From Actinomycetota bacterium (lineage in GTDB: Bacteria; Actinomycetota; Actinomycetes; Nanopelagicales; Nanopelagicaceae), in NCBI GenBank assembly GCA_027728065.1, contig JAQBVO010000002.1:1-64000 (forward strand): 64,000 nucleotides of DNA, read 5' to 3'. The position numbers and the translations under genes were made by a program. The notes below the pieces were generated by a model, which searched no databases, was not told the origin of the DNA, and saw only the letters and a list, made by a program, of their open reading frames with translations. This document shows positions 18,956 through 30,843 of the stretch, one piece after another. The number at the start of each line of letters is the position of its first letter. Positions within the stretch are counted from its first letter, which is position 1.

Positions 18956-19552
18956 ATGGCTCGCCCAGATAAAGAATCAGCAGTTGCAGAGCTAACGGAG
19001 GATTTCCGTACAGCAACGGCAACGGTTCTCACCGAGTATCGCGGACTTTCCGTGGGCTCGATGAAGGCACTTCGCCGTGCACTTGGCAGCAAAACTAAGT
19101 ACTCGGTAGTTAAGAACACTCTCACAAAGATTGCTGCAAAGAATGCCGGAGTTGATCTCTCACCAGATCTACTCGTTGGCCCATCTGCAGTCGCCTTCAT
19201 TAAGGGAGATCCAATCGATGCGGCAAAAGGCCTGCGCGATTTCGCAAAAGAGAATCCATTCCTAGTAATCAAAGGTGGAATCTATGAGGGCAAGGCAGTT
19301 ACCCCAGCAGAGCTTATGCAGCTTGCAAATCTTGAATCTCGTGAGGTTCTTCTTGCCAAGCTCGCCGGTGCTATGAGGGGATCCCTTGCTAAGGCAGCGC
19401 GTGTATTTGACGCACTTCGCATCAAAATGCTCTCCGAAGCAACAACGATCGATGCTCAGTCCGAGGTTCCAGCTCAAGCTGTAACTGCACAAGTAATTGA
19501 AGTAACTGCAACAACCGAAGAATTAACCCCAGAGACAGAAGAGAAGGAATAA
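18956..19552 (+). CDS. rplJ: 50S ribosomal protein L10
   Basis: [41 protein letters not shown]. Confidence 0.97.
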   Translation: MARPDKESAVAELTEDFRTATATVLTEYRGLSVGSMKALRRALGSKTKYSVVKNTLTKIAAKNAGVDLSPDLLVGPSAVAFIKGDPIDAAKGLRDFAKENPFLVIKGGIYEGKAVTPAELMQLANLESREVLLAKLAGAMRGSLAKAARVFDALRIKMLSEATTIDAQSEVPAQAVTAQVIEVTATTEELTPETEEKE

Positions 19553-19557
19553 CGAAT

Positions 19558-19947
19558 ATGGCAAAGCTCAATACAGAAGATCTATTGGCCCAGTTCAAGG
19601 AGATGACATTGGTCGAGCTCTCAGAGTTCGTTAAGTCATTTGAAACTGAGTTCGATGTAACAGCGGCTGCTCCAGTAGCAGTAGCAGCGGCAGGCGGAGC
19701 GGCAGCGGCAGGCAGCGGCGCAGATGCAGCACAAGATGAGTTCACCGTCACACTCGAAGAGGCTGGCTCAGCAAAGATTGCAGTGATTAAGGAAGTTCGT
19801 GCACTGAACTCAAGCCTTGGCTTGAAAGAGGCGAAGGATCTTGTCGATGCATGCCCAGTAGTTCTCCTAGAGAAGGTAAATAAGCAAGTTGCAGATAAGG
19901 CAAAGGCGGCCCTTGAGGCAGCTGGTGCAAAGGTCTCAGTTAAGTAA
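19558..19947 (+). CDS. rplL: 50S ribosomal protein L7/L12
   Basis: [12 protein letters not shown]-type dimerisation domain; [35 protein letters not shown]. Confidence 0.98.
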   Translation: MAKLNTEDLLAQFKEMTLVELSEFVKSFETEFDVTAAAPVAVAAAGGAAAAGSGADAAQDEFTVTLEEAGSAKIAVIKEVRALNSSLGLKEAKDLVDACPVVLLEKVNKQVADKAKAALEAAGAKVSVK

Positions 19948-19961
19948 TCCTTAGAGGTACT

Positions 19962-19998
19962 AAAAACCCCGTTTGGCCTAAGGCCAGACGGGGTTTTT
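19962..19998 (+). terminator. Intrinsic terminator after rplL
   Basis: AAAACCCCGTTTGGCC-TAA-GGCCAGACGGGGTTTTT hairpin with T-run. Confidence 0.9.
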
Positions 19999-20109
19999 CT
20001 ATGAGTGCTAGAGCCTGAGGCCGAGAAAATATCTGGGATCTAGCCTGCAACCCACAAATCTTCAGAAAAGAGGCTGACAAAACCAGGAGTTAGAGGTATA
20101 AGCGCTGGG

Positions 20110-20140
20110 TTGGACAGGTTTGGGGTGGGGGCGGTACCCT
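20110..20140 (+). promoter_or_regulatory. Putative promoter upstream of rpoB
   Basis: TTGGAC-N19-TACCCT; shares TACCCT -10-like box with promoters upstream of rpsL and rplM. Confidence 0.5.
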
Positions 20141-20234
20141 TAACCTTCGCATCTAAAACTTATGGTCAGGGCAAATAGCGGCTGAGACCTAATAGTTGTG
20201 CGTTCTACCGATTTTAAATCTGGAAGGACACCTA

Positions 20235-23200
20235 TTGGCCGCGTCTAAAAAATCATCACTAGCACCACGCCGAATCTCTTTCGCAAAAATCCGTGAGCCC
20301 CTTGAAGTTCCAAACTTATTAGCGCTACAAGTTGAAAGCGTTGACTGGTTATTGGGTAACGATGCATGGCGCACGCGTATCGCAGCAATTGATTCTATGA
20401 ATCGTGGAGAGATCCCAACAACTTCCGGTCTGGAAGAGATCTTCGAAGAGATTTCTCCAATTGAAGATTTCCAAGCAACTATGAGTCTTACATTCCGTGA
20501 TCACCGCTTTGAGCCACCAAAGTACTCAATCGCTGATTGCAAAGAGCGCGATATGACATATTCGCAGCCATTATTCGTAACGGCAGAGTTTACTAACAAT
20601 GTCACTGGCGAAATTAAATCTCAGACAGTATTTATGGGTGATTTCCCAGTCATGACAGCGCGCGGAACTTTTGTTATTAATGGAACTGAGCGCGTAGTTG
20701 TTTCACAGATTGTTCGCTCACCTGGCGTTTACTTTGAAAAGATTATTGAGAAGACATCTGACAAAGATGTTTTCACAGTGAAGATAATCCCAAGTCGCGG
20801 TGCTTGGCTTGAATTTGAAGTCGATAAAAAAGATCTAGTCGGCGTACGTATCGATCGCAAACGTAAGCAGTCAGTAACCGTTTTTCTAAAAGCGCTGGGC
20901 TGGAGCGAAGAGCAGATTCTGCAAGAGTTCGGTGATTTTGCATCAATCCGCGCAACTCTTGAAAAAGATACTGTCAAAACTCAGGACGAGGCTCTACTCG
21001 ATATCTATCGTAAACTACGTCCAGGCGAGCCGCCAACTAAAGATGCGGCACAAAATCTCATTGAAAATCTCTACTTTAACGCCAAGCGTTACGACCTAGC
21101 TAAGGTCGGTCGCTTCAAGGTCAACAAGAAGCTCGGTTTAGATCTTGAACTCAAAGCCTCAATCCTAACTATCTCCGATATCGTTGCAACGTTACGCTAC
21201 TTAGTAGCCCTTCACCGCGGCGATCTATTGATGAATTATGGCCGCGAAGTACGTGTAGAAAAGGACGATATCGATCACTTCGGTAACCGTCGTCTACGTA
21301 CCGTTGGCGAACTGATTCAGAATCAGGTTCGCATCGGTCTGTCTCGTATGGAGCGCGTTGTTCGCGAACGTATGACAACACAAGATGTTGAGGCGATTAC
21401 TCCTCAGACTCTGATCAACATTCGTCCAGTAGTTGCCTCAATTAAGGAGTTCTTCGGAACATCTCAGTTGTCACAGTTCATGGATCAAACAAATCCTTTG
21501 TCAGGTCTAACCCACAAGCGCCGTTTATCAGCGCTCGGACCTGGTGGTCTCTCACGTGATCGCGCAGGCTTTGAAGTTCGTGACGTCCACCCATCTCACT
21601 ACGGACGTATGTGTCCAATTGAAACCCCTGAAGGACCAAACATTGGTCTTATCGGGTCTCTTGCTACATATGGCCGCGTAACTGCATTTGGATTTATCGA
21701 GACTCCTTACCGCAAGGTTGTTAAGGGTCGAATTACAGATCAAGTTGATTACCTAACTGCAGATGAAGAGGATGAACACATCATCGCTCAGGCAAATGCA
21801 CCGTTGACCGATGACAATCACTTTGCAGAAGCACGTGTACTTGTACGCCGTCGCGGCGGTGAAGTTGAATACATCCCAGCTGAGGAAGTTGATTACATGG
21901 ATGTTTCACCACGCCAAATGGTCTCTGTTGCAACTGCAATGATTCCATTTCTTGAGCACGACGATGCTAACCGTGCCTTGATGGGCTCTAACATGATGCG
22001 TCAGTCAGTTCCATTGATGCGCGCTGAAGCCCCACTTATCGGTACAGGTATGGAGTTCCGTGCAGCCGTTGATGCAGGCGATGTAGTTGTTGCAACCAAG
22101 GCCGGAGTTGTCGTGGAAGTATCTGCCGAAGAAGTCAAAGTCATGGCCGATGATTCCACGTATCAAACATATTCACTTCATAAATTCACTCGCTCTAACC
22201 AGGGAACTTCGTATAACCAAAAGGTTGTTGTTACAGAGGGAGAGCGTGTTGAGCTTGGCTCAGTAATCGCCGATGGCCCTTGCACCGATATGGGTGAAAT
22301 GGCCCTTGGAAAGAACCTACTCGTGGCATTTATGTCATGGGAGGGACACAACTATGAAGATGCGATCATCTTGTCGCAGCGTTTGGTTCAAGACGATGTT
22401 TTGACATCGATTCATATCGAAGAGTATGAAGTAGATGCTCGCGATACCAAGCTTGGTGCAGAAGAAATCACTCGCGATATCCCGAACGTCTCCGAAGAGA
22501 TTTTAGCCGATCTTGATGAGCGCGGAATTATCAGTGTTGGCGCCGATGTAGTTCCTGGCGACATTTTGGTTGGAAAAGTAACACCAAAGGGTGAAACCGA
22601 ACTTACACCCGAAGAGCGTTTACTCCGTGCAATCTTTGGTGAAAAGGCCCGCGAAGTTCGCGATACATCACTTAAAGTTCCACACGGTGAATCTGGAAAA
22701 GTTATCGGCGTAAAGATGTTTGAATCTGAAGAGGGCTTTGAACTCGGTGCCGGTATTAACCAACTAGTTCGCGTCTACGTTGCACAAAAGCGCAAGATTC
22801 AAGATGGTGACAAGCTCGCTGGTCGCCACGGTAACAAGGGTGTTATCTCCAAGATTCTTCCAGTTGAAGATATGCCATTTCTTGAAGATGGAACTCCAAT
22901 AGATGTTGTTCTCAACCCACTCGGTGTACCTGGTCGTATGAACGTCGGACAGGTTCTAGAGATGCACTTAGGGTGGGTCGCTAAAACAGGCTGGGATCTC
23001 TCAGGTATCGATGAAGCATGGCAGAACCACATACGCGCAATCGGTGCTGAAACAGGAGCCCCTGGAACAAAGTTTGCAACACCGGTATTCGATGGTGCAC
23101 TAGAGGAGGAAATCTCAGGTCTTCTCTCAAGCACATTGCCCAACCGTGATGGCAATCAATTAATTGGTCGCTCTGGAAAGGCTAAGTTATTTGATGGCCG

Positions 23201-23690
23201 TTCAGGTGAGCCATACCCAACACCGATTTCAGTTGGATACATGTATATCTTGAAGCTTCACCACTTGGTCGATGACAAGATTCACGCGCGTTCAACGGGT
23301 CCATACTCAATGATTACGCAGCAGCCATTGGGCGGAAAAGCACAGTTCGGCGGTCAGCGATTTGGTGAGATGGAAGTGTGGGCACTCGAAGCCTATGGCG
23401 CCGCTTATACGCTCCAAGAGTTGCTCACTATTAAATCCGACGACGTTCTAGGCCGTGTAAAGGTCTACGAAGCGATCGTTAAAGGTGAAAACATTCCTGA
23501 GCCTGGTATCCCAGAGTCATTCAAGGTTCTTATTAAGGAGATGCAGTCGCTGTGTCTAAATGTGGAAGTGCTCTCCTCTGAAGGTGTCGCAATCGAACTT
23601 CGCGATACCGATGAAGAAGTATTCCGTGCCGCTGAAGAGCTAGGTATCAACTTGTCACGAGTTGAGCCAAGCAGCGTTGAAGAGATCTGA
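20235..23690 (+). CDS. rpoB: DNA-directed RNA polymerase beta subunit (probable TTG start)
   Basis: [67 protein letters not shown]. Confidence 0.98.
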   Translation: MAASKKSSLAPRRISFAKIREPLEVPNLLALQVESVDWLLGNDAWRTRIAAIDSMNRGEIPTTSGLEEIFEEISPIEDFQATMSLTFRDHRFEPPKYSIADCKERDMTYSQPLFVTAEFTNNVTGEIKSQTVFMGDFPVMTARGTFVINGTERVVVSQIVRSPGVYFEKIIEKTSDKDVFTVKIIPSRGAWLEFEVDKKDLVGVRIDRKRKQSVTVFLKALGWSEEQILQEFGDFASIRATLEKDTVKTQDEALLDIYRKLRPGEPPTKDAAQNLIENLYFNAKRYDLAKVGRFKVNKKLGLDLELKASILTISDIVATLRYLVALHRGDLLMNYGREVRVEKDDIDHFGNRRLRTVGELIQNQVRIGLSRMERVVRERMTTQDVEAITPQTLINIRPVVASIKEFFGTSQLSQFMDQTNPLSGLTHKRRLSALGPGGLSRDRAGFEVRDVHPSHYGRMCPIETPEGPNIGLIGSLATYGRVTAFGFIETPYRKVVKGRITDQVDYLTADEEDEHIIAQANAPLTDDNHFAEARVLVRRRGGEVEYIPAEEVDYMDVSPRQMVSVATAMIPFLEHDDANRALMGSNMMRQSVPLMRAEAPLIGTGMEFRAAVDAGDVVVATKAGVVVEVSAEEVKVMADDSTYQTYSLHKFTRSNQGTSYNQKVVVTEGERVELGSVIADGPCTDMGEMALGKNLLVAFMSWEGHNYEDAIILSQRLVQDDVLTSIHIEEYEVDARDTKLGAEEITRDIPNVSEEILADLDERGIISVGADVVPGDILVGKVTPKGETELTPEERLLRAIFGEKAREVRDTSLKVPHGESGKVIGVKMFESEEGFELGAGINQLVRVYVAQKRKIQDGDKLAGRHGNKGVISKILPVEDMPFLEDGTPIDVVLNPLGVPGRMNVGQVLEMHLGWVAKTGWDLSGIDEAWQNHIRAIGAETGAPGTKFATPVFDGALEEEISGLLSSTLPNRDGNQLIGRSGKAKLFDGRSGEPYPTPISVGYMYILKLHHLVDDKIHARSTGPYSMITQQPLGGKAQFGGQRFGEMEVWALEAYGAAYTLQELLTIKSDDVLGRVKVYEAIVKGENIPEPGIPESFKVLIKEMQSLCLNVEVLSSEGVAIELRDTDEEVFRAAEELGINLSRVEPSSVEEI

Positions 23691-23704
23691 GAGGGAATAT
23701 AACT

Positions 23705-26700
23705 ATGTTAGATGTCAACTTCTTTGATGAACTACGTATCGGCCTTGCATCGGCTGAGAATATTCGCGATTGGTCTTTTGGTGAGGTAAAGAAACCAGAG
23801 ACGATCAACTACCGCACACTCAAGCCAGAAAAAGATGGATTATTTGACGAGAAGATCTTCGGACCAACTCGTGACTGGGAATGTTACTGCGGTAAGTACA
23901 AGCGCGTTCGATTTAAGGGAATTATCTGTGAGCGTTGCGGTGTTGAAGTTACACGCGCAAAGGTTCGTCGCGAACGCATGGGTCATATCGAGTTGGCAGC
24001 TCCTGTAACTCACATCTGGTACTTCAAAGGTGTTCCATCACGCCTTGGTTATCTACTTGATCTTGCACCAAAGGATTTGGAAAAGGTTATTTACTTTGCT
24101 GCATACATGATCACTGAAGTCGATGCCGAAGCACGTGAAGAAGATATGCCACAGCTTGAGAAGAAGCTAGCTAACGATCGCAAGAAGATTGAAACACGTC
24201 GCGATCTTGATTTAGATACCCGCACCAAGAAGCTAGAAGATGACACAGCAGAGCTAGAAGCAGAAGAGGCTAAATCAGATGTAAAGCGCAAGGTACGCGA
24301 GGCGGCAGAGCGTGAACTCAAAGCTATTCGTGAGAAATCAGAGAGGGAGCTTGAGCGTTTAGAGAGTGTTTGGACTCGCTTTAAGAATTTGAAGGTTCAA
24401 GATCTTGAGGGTGATGAAAACCTTTACCGCGAAATGCGTGACCGTTATGGCATGTATTTCAAGGGAGATATGGGCGCTGCTGCGATTAAGCATCGCTTAG
24501 AGAGTTTTGATCTTGCAACCGAGCACAAAATGCTCACCAATCTCTCTGAAAACGGTAAAGGTGCAAAGAAGACTCGCGCAATCAAGCGCTTGAAGGTTGT
24601 TAATGCATTCCTTACAACAAGCAATAAGCCAGATTCAATGGTTCTAGATTGCGTTCCAGTTATTCCACCCGATCTACGTCCAATGGTTCAACTCGATGGT
24701 GGGCGCTTTGCAACATCAGATCTCAATGATTTATATCGTCGTGTTATCAACCGCAACAACCGTTTGAAGCGTCTTGCCGATCTTGGCGCGCCTGAGATTA
24801 TCGTTAACAATGAAAAGCGTATGTTGCAGGAGGCCGTCGATGCCCTCTTTGATAACGGCCGTCGTGGTCGTCCAGTTACAGGTCCAGGTAACCGTGCACT
24901 TAAATCACTCTCTGACATGCTCAAGGGTAAGCAGGGACGCTTCCGCCAGAACCTGCTCGGAAAGCGCGTTGATTATTCAGGCCGTTCAGTAATCGTTGTT
25001 GGTCCACAGTTGAAGCTGCACCAGTGCGGTCTTCCAAAGCAGATGGCACTTGAACTCTTCAAACCATTTGTAATGAAGCGACTTGTAGATCTCAACCACG
25101 CGCAGAACATTAAATCTGCAAAGCGTATGGTTGAGCGCGCACGTCCAGTTGTTTGGGATGTTCTCGAAGAGGTTATCGCAGAGCATCCAGTTCTCCTTAA
25201 CCGCGCACCAACCCTGCACCGTTTGGGTATCCAAGCTTTTGAACCCCAACTAGTTGAGGGTAAAGCGATTCAGATTCACCCCCTCGTTTGTACAGCATTT
25301 AACGCTGACTTCGACGGTGACCAGATGGCAGTTCACTTGCCACTATCTGCCGAAGCCCAGGCCGAAGCACGTATCTTGATGTTGTCATCAAATAACATTC
25401 TCTCTCCTGCAAATGGTCGCCCAATTACATCTCCGACCCAGGACATGGTTTTTGGTCTGTATCACTTAACGATGAGCCGCGATGGCGAACTCGGTGAAGG
25501 CCGTGCATTTACCTCGCTGGCAGAGGCGATTATGGCTCTAGATGAGCACTCAGTTGCGCTGCAGGCAAAGATCAAGATCCGTCTAAATAACTCACTTGAG
25601 ACTACCCAGACAACAATTGGTCGCGCACTCTTTAATGAAGCACTTCCTGCGGACTTTCCATTTGTTGACGTTGATGTTACAAAGAAACAACTTGGCGCAA
25701 TCGTTGATCGCTTAGCTGAGTTCTATCCAAAGGTGGCTGTTGCAGCCACTCTTGATGCTCTCAAGTCTCTTGGCTTTCATTGGGCAACTCGTGCCGGAAT
25801 CACAATCGGTATAGAGGATGTCGTTACACCTCCACGCAAAAAGGAGATCCTTGAAAGCTACGAAACACAGGCTGATAAGGTTCAATCACAGTATGAAAAC
25901 GGCCTCATCACCGATGACGAGCGTCGTCAAGAGCTGATTGAGATCTGGACAAAGGCAACGGCTGAAATTGGTAAGGTGATGGAAGAAAACTTCCCTCGCG
26001 TTAACCCTGTGTGGATGATGGTCTTCTCAGGTGCCCGTGGAAATATGATGCAAATCCGTCAGATCGCAGGTATGCGTGGACTTGTAGCAAATCCAAAGGG
26101 TGAAATTATCCCTCGTCCAATCAAATCTAACTTCCGTGAAGGGCTCTCAGTACTTGAGTACTTCATCTCTACTCACGGTGCCCGTAAAGGTCTAGCAGAT
26201 ACAGCCCTTCGTACCGCTGACTCTGGTTATCTAACACGTCGTCTGTGCGACGTTGCACAGGATGTCATTATCCGTGAAGAGGATTGCGGTACAGATCGTG
26301 GTCTTGATCTACAGATCGGTGTTCGCTCCGATGCAGGCAAGCTTGTTAAGTATGACCATGTTGAAACCTCGGTCTTTGGCCGTACTTTGGCAGAGGACAT
26401 AGTCGTCGATGGCACCGTCATTCTGCCTGCAGGTACAGATCTTGGTGATCGCAATATCGATCAACTCATCACAGCAGGTATTGATGAGGTAAAGATTCGC
26501 TCAGTTTTAACCTGCGATAGCAAGGTTGGACAGTGCTCAATGTGTTACGGCCGATCACTTGCAGCAGGCCAACTTGTTGCAGTTGGTGAGGCCGTTGGAA
26601 TCATTGCAGCACAGTCAATCGGTGAGCCTGGTACACAGTTAACAATGCGTACCTTCCACACCGGTGGTGTTGCCGGTGATGACATCACCCACGGTCTTCC

Positions 26701-27517
26701 ACGTATCGTTGAGCTCTTCGAAGCACGTACACCTAAGGGTGTTGCACCAATTGCAGAGACTGCAGGTGTTGTCTCATTCCGCGAAGATGCAAAGGGCAAG
26801 AAGATCGTCGTTACTCCAGATGATGGAGGCGAAGAGGTTGCTTACCCAATTACTCGCCGACAGAAGCTACGGGTAGAAGAGGGTTTACGCGTTGAAGTTG
26901 GCCAGCAGATGGTCGAAGGCGCGATCGATCCAAAGCAGGTTCTTCGTATTCTTGGACCACGTGCAACTCAGATTCACTTGGTTAATGAGATCCAATCTGT
27001 CTATCGCTCACAGGGTGTAGGAATTCACGATAAGCACATCGAAGTTATCGTTCGTCAAATGTTAAAGCGCATTACTGTTCTTGAAGCAGGAGATGCCGAT
27101 CTACTTCCAGGTGAGCTTGTAGAGCGTGGTCGCTTTGAAGCTGAAAACCGTCGTGTCGTGACAACTGGTGGAAAGGCTGCCTCAGGTCGCCCAGAGCTTA
27201 TGGGTATCACTAAGGCATCTCTTGCAACCGAGTCATGGTTATCTGCCGCTTCATTCCAGGAGACAACTCGCGTACTAACCGACGCGGCGTTGTCTGAGAA
27301 GAGTGATCCATTGCTCGGCTTAAAAGAAAACGTCATCATCGGTAAGTTGATTCCAGCAGGTACTGGTCTTGCCCGTTATCGCAACATTCGCGTTGAGCCA
27401 ACCGAGGAGGCAAAGGCCAGGGTTTATGCAGCCTACGATGAGTATGACTTCACACCATTTGACCAACAGGGCTCTGGTGAGGCTGTTCGTCTAGATGAGG
27501 TTGAAGTACCTCGTTAA
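23705..27517 (+). CDS. rpoC: DNA-directed RNA polymerase beta' subunit
   Basis: [16 protein letters not shown] catalytic motif; zinc motif [23 protein letters not shown]. Confidence 0.98.
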   Translation: MLDVNFFDELRIGLASAENIRDWSFGEVKKPETINYRTLKPEKDGLFDEKIFGPTRDWECYCGKYKRVRFKGIICERCGVEVTRAKVRRERMGHIELAAPVTHIWYFKGVPSRLGYLLDLAPKDLEKVIYFAAYMITEVDAEAREEDMPQLEKKLANDRKKIETRRDLDLDTRTKKLEDDTAELEAEEAKSDVKRKVREAAERELKAIREKSERELERLESVWTRFKNLKVQDLEGDENLYREMRDRYGMYFKGDMGAAAIKHRLESFDLATEHKMLTNLSENGKGAKKTRAIKRLKVVNAFLTTSNKPDSMVLDCVPVIPPDLRPMVQLDGGRFATSDLNDLYRRVINRNNRLKRLADLGAPEIIVNNEKRMLQEAVDALFDNGRRGRPVTGPGNRALKSLSDMLKGKQGRFRQNLLGKRVDYSGRSVIVVGPQLKLHQCGLPKQMALELFKPFVMKRLVDLNHAQNIKSAKRMVERARPVVWDVLEEVIAEHPVLLNRAPTLHRLGIQAFEPQLVEGKAIQIHPLVCTAFNADFDGDQMAVHLPLSAEAQAEARILMLSSNNILSPANGRPITSPTQDMVFGLYHLTMSRDGELGEGRAFTSLAEAIMALDEHSVALQAKIKIRLNNSLETTQTTIGRALFNEALPADFPFVDVDVTKKQLGAIVDRLAEFYPKVAVAATLDALKSLGFHWATRAGITIGIEDVVTPPRKKEILESYETQADKVQSQYENGLITDDERRQELIEIWTKATAEIGKVMEENFPRVNPVWMMVFSGARGNMMQIRQIAGMRGLVANPKGEIIPRPIKSNFREGLSVLEYFISTHGARKGLADTALRTADSGYLTRRLCDVAQDVIIREEDCGTDRGLDLQIGVRSDAGKLVKYDHVETSVFGRTLAEDIVVDGTVILPAGTDLGDRNIDQLITAGIDEVKIRSVLTCDSKVGQCSMCYGRSLAAGQLVAVGEAVGIIAAQSIGEPGTQLTMRTFHTGGVAGDDITHGLPRIVELFEARTPKGVAPIAETAGVVSFREDAKGKKIVVTPDDGGEEVAYPITRRQKLRVEEGLRVEVGQQMVEGAIDPKQVLRILGPRATQIHLVNEIQSVYRSQGVGIHDKHIEVIVRQMLKRITVLEAGDADLLPGELVERGRFEAENRRVVTTGGKAASGRPELMGITKASLATESWLSAASFQETTRVLTDAALSEKSDPLLGLKENVIIGKLIPAGTGLARYRNIRVEPTEEAKARVYAAYDEYDFTPFDQQGSGEAVRLDEVEVPR

Positions 27518-27525
27518 TCTTTACT

Positions 27526-27566
27526 TAAGGAAGGCTCAATCCCAGATGGGGTTGGGCCTTCCTTTG
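27526..27566 (+). terminator. Intrinsic terminator after rpoC
   Basis: AAGGAAGGCTCAATCCCAGATGGGGTTGGGCCTTCCTTT hairpin. Confidence 0.8.
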
Positions 27567-27681
27567 CTTTCCTAGGAATCACTACCAGATACAACTTTCG
27601 ACTTGCTCCATAGTTTGCCTCAATTATGCAAGATAATTAGAAGATAATTATTTCTGAAAGTATCTGCGGTAAAGTTGGAAA

Positions 27682-28269
27682 ATGAGTGAAGAATTAGTGA
27701 TTCAAACCCAGGATCTAATGCTCTATACAGTGTTACCGGATGAGTATTTGTTGCTGGAAAAGGATTTTGCACATCCATCGCTATGGACTAAACGCGGATT
27801 TTCAGACCCAACCAAATATTTTTTGAATAATAAAAATCCAATTTCACATCGCTTAAAACTAATCAAAGATAATCCAGATTGGGCCAAGTACTTACTTAGG
27901 GTTGCGGTCCTCAACAAGAGTCAGGCAATTATTGGATCCGTTGGTTTTCACTCAGCGCCTGACCAAACCGGTATGATTGAAATTGGCTTTGGAGTTGATC
28001 ATGGATATGAAAATAGAGGATATGGACAACAAATACTTCATGGAATGTGGAGTTGGGTAGTAAATGATCCCTTAGTTAAACTCTTGCGCTACACAGTTTC
28101 ACCAAATAATTTAAAATCTCAACATATTATTAATAAACTCAATTTCAATTTAGTAGGAGAGCAGATAGATAAAGAGGATGGTTTAGAGCAGATTTATGAA
28201 CTTACAGCTAGCGAATATAATGCAAATTTTCACTCTAATCTGAGCCCAAATCCAAATCCTATTTATTAA
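27682..28269 (+). CDS. GNAT-family (RimJ/RimL-like) N-acetyltransferase
   Basis: IIGSVGFHSAPDQTGMIEIGFGVDHGYENRGYGQQILHGM; VSPNNLKSQHIINKLNFN. Confidence 0.85.
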   Translation: MSEELVIQTQDLMLYTVLPDEYLLLEKDFAHPSLWTKRGFSDPTKYFLNNKNPISHRLKLIKDNPDWAKYLLRVAVLNKSQAIIGSVGFHSAPDQTGMIEIGFGVDHGYENRGYGQQILHGMWSWVVNDPLVKLLRYTVSPNNLKSQHIINKLNFNLVGEQIDKEDGLEQIYELTASEYNANFHSNLSPNPNPIY

Positions 28270-28285
28270 GTAAAGCTCAGGTGGG

Positions 28286-29527
28286 CTACTTCTTTAAGTT
28301 AGCTAATCGCTCAAGGATTGGTGGGTGCGAGTAATGCACCGCAACATAAAGCGGATGTGGATTTAAGTTGCTGAGTGACTCAACAGAAAGCTTTTTAAGG
28401 GCTGAATACATGTGTTCACGCGCACCTGGATATGTCTCGATTGAATATTGATCTGCTTGATACTCATTGTGGCGAGAAAATGAGTTATTAATCAGGCCGA
28501 GAATCGTTGAAACAGGTGTAAAGAGTAAGAAAAAGGCCAGCATTGAAAGATGAAAACTTGGAGTATCAGAGCCAAGTGCTCTAGATAGATTTGGATTTCC
28601 AAGAAGCCAGCCGAGTAATGAAAAAATCACAAGTGTTTGAACATTACTAAAGGCAAACATTGTGTAGACATGCCTGCGCTTGTAATGACCTACTTCGTGG
28701 GCTAATACTGCAAGGGTTTCTTTGGTACTAAGTTTTTCAATCAAGGTGTCATAAAGACCGATGATTTTGACCTTACCCATTCCTGAAAAGAATGCATTGA
28801 GTTTAGTTGAACGCTTTGATGCATCCATTTCATAGAGTTTTGAAAGTGGAAAACCTTGTGACTGGCAGTACGCCTCAACTTCAGAGCGCAGTTCGCCCTC
28901 GGGCAGAGGCTTTAACTTGTTAAACATCGGCAAAAAGATTCGAGTTCCAAAGATAAACATAAATAATGAGAATGCAGAGACTAGCAACCAACCAACGAGC
29001 CAGAATGAACTTTGCAGCTCTTGGTAAATTAAGGCGATGAGGAAAAGCAGCGGCAGACCAACACCCAGAGAGATCAAGAGCCCCTTGATTGCATCGGTAA
29101 CAAATAACTTCCTTGTAGTTCTATTAAAACCAAAGTTTTCCTCAATAACAAAGGTGGAGTAATAGCCAACGGGCAGAGAGCCAACCATAGAGACAACGAT
29201 GAGTACTCCAACAAATACCACGGTGATAAGTAGTTCATTACTCAATCTCTCTCGAATCACACCATCCAACCAAGCAAACCAACCCAAAATAATCGCCGAG
29301 AGAGTGACTACGGTGCTGACAACCGATGTGAGCATCTCAACCCGATACTTGGCACTGCCATATGCAAGGGATTTGGCATACTCCTCGGGGTTATAGATTT
29401 CGGCTGCGATCGGGCTTAGAGCTCGCTCTTTATTGGCCTCGTTGAGGTAGTCGATGACCATCCCGGCGCTAAAATCAATAAGGACAAATAGGACAATTCC
29501 CAAAAGCAGGAGCTCAGAGGTCGCCAT
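28286..29527 (-). CDS. M48-family (Ste24/CAAX-type) membrane metalloprotease
   Basis: LAVLAHEVGHYKRRH zinc motif; multiple TMs; NEYQADQYS. Confidence 0.92.
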   Translation of the reverse strand: MATSELLLLGIVLFVLIDFSAGMVIDYLNEANKERALSPIAAEIYNPEEYAKSLAYGSAKYRVEMLTSVVSTVVTLSAIILGWFAWLDGVIRERLSNELLITVVFVGVLIVVSMVGSLPVGYYSTFVIEENFGFNRTTRKLFVTDAIKGLLISLGVGLPLLFLIALIYQELQSSFWLVGWLLVSAFSLFMFIFGTRIFLPMFNKLKPLPEGELRSEVEAYCQSQGFPLSKLYEMDASKRSTKLNAFFSGMGKVKIIGLYDTLIEKLSTKETLAVLAHEVGHYKRRHVYTMFAFSNVQTLVIFSLLGWLLGNPNLSRALGSDTPSFHLSMLAFFLLFTPVSTILGLINNSFSRHNEYQADQYSIETYPGAREHMYSALKKLSVESLSNLNPHPLYVAVHYSHPPILERLANLKK

Positions 29528-29687
29528 GAGCGTGATTATGCACTAAATACTGCTTAATATTCCGCTCAACTACGAGGAACCCCTGCGATGATTGCCGGAG
29601 ATCGCTGCCCTTGGACACGACACGCCCGAATGTAGAAAATAGGGGATCTGAGCCACTTAGCGGATGAGTAGGAGTATTGGGGCGGTT

Positions 29688-29717
29688 TTGACTCGCCCAG
29701 CTCGCCTGAGTTACCCT
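29688..29717 (+). promoter_or_regulatory. Putative promoter upstream of rpsL
   Basis: TTGACT-N18-TACCCT in the 350-bp gap before rpsL. Confidence 0.55.
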
Positions 29718-29875
29718 TCACGTCTGCTCTTTTGTAGAGCTTTATTGCTTGCGCTGTAAATAAGTTGAAAAACTATTTGCATCACCTATGCAAAGCGGGT
29801 GCAACACACCCGACCGCGTGGGTCGGCAATTGAGCGTGAATAAAGATCAGTAACGAAGATAGGAATGGAGATGAA

Positions 29876-30256
29876 GTGCCAACAATTCAACAGCTAGTTC
29901 GTCGTGGTCGCGCAGAAAAGATCACGAAGACAAGCACACCTGCACTTAAGGGTTCACCACAACGTCGCGGTGTATGTACGCGCGTTTATACAACGACCCC
30001 TAAGAAACCAAACTCTGCACTACGCAAAGTCGCACGTGTCCGTCTGACTAGTGGCATGGAAGTCACTGCATACATTCCAGGTGAAGGTCACAATCTGCAA
30101 GAGCACTCCATTGTTCTTGTACGTGGTGGTCGTGTAAAAGATTTGCCTGGTGTTCGTTACAAGATCATTCGCGGATCCCTTGATACACAAGGTGTCAAAA
30201 ACCGTAAGCAATCTCGCTCTCGCTACGGTACTAAGAGAGAGAAAAAGGCCTCCTAA
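29876..30256 (+). CDS. rpsL: 30S ribosomal protein S12
   Basis: [11 protein letters not shown]...[58 protein letters not shown]. Confidence 0.98.
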   Translation: MPTIQQLVRRGRAEKITKTSTPALKGSPQRRGVCTRVYTTTPKKPNSALRKVARVRLTSGMEVTAYIPGEGHNLQEHSIVLVRGGRVKDLPGVRYKIIRGSLDTQGVKNRKQSRSRYGTKREKKAS

Positions 30257-30726
30257 TGCCACGCAAAGGTCCCGTTGTAAAAGAGGCAATTCTTGCAGAT
30301 CCTGTTTACAACTCACCAGTTGTCACTGCCCTCATTAACCGCGTACTTCTTCATGGGAAGCGTTCAACTGCTGAGGCAATTGTTTATAACGCACTCGAGG
30401 GCTGCCGCAAAAAGACTCAAGTTGATCCAGTAATAACTTTGAAGCGCGCACTAGACAATATCAAGCCAACAGTTGAAGTTCGCTCACGCCGCGTTGGTGG
30501 AGCTACATATCAAGTTCCTGTTGAAGTTAAGGCCGGACGTTCAACGACTTTGGCCCTTCGTTGGTTAATTGACTACTCACGCTCACGTCGTGAAAAGTCA
30601 ATGGCAGAGCGCCTAACAAATGAACTTATCGATGCAAGCAATGGTTTAGGGGCTGCGGTAAAGCGCCGCGAAGATACACACAAAATGGCAGAGGCAAATA
30701 AAGCCTTTGCTCACTATCGCTGGTAA
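30256..30726 (+). CDS. rpsG: 30S ribosomal protein S7
   Basis: [36 protein letters not shown]. Confidence 0.98.
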   Translation: MPRKGPVVKEAILADPVYNSPVVTALINRVLLHGKRSTAEAIVYNALEGCRKKTQVDPVITLKRALDNIKPTVEVRSRRVGGATYQVPVEVKAGRSTTLALRWLIDYSRSRREKSMAERLTNELIDASNGLGAAVKRREDTHKMAEANKAFAHYRW

Positions 30727-30843
30727 CTCGCTTACAGCGAGTCAGTAAAGCAGAAAGCGCCAAGAGTCTTAACGGAATCAAAGCGTCAGATACGCTCTAG
30801 AGAACGTCAGATACGACCTAAGAAACGAAGAGAAGAGGATTAA

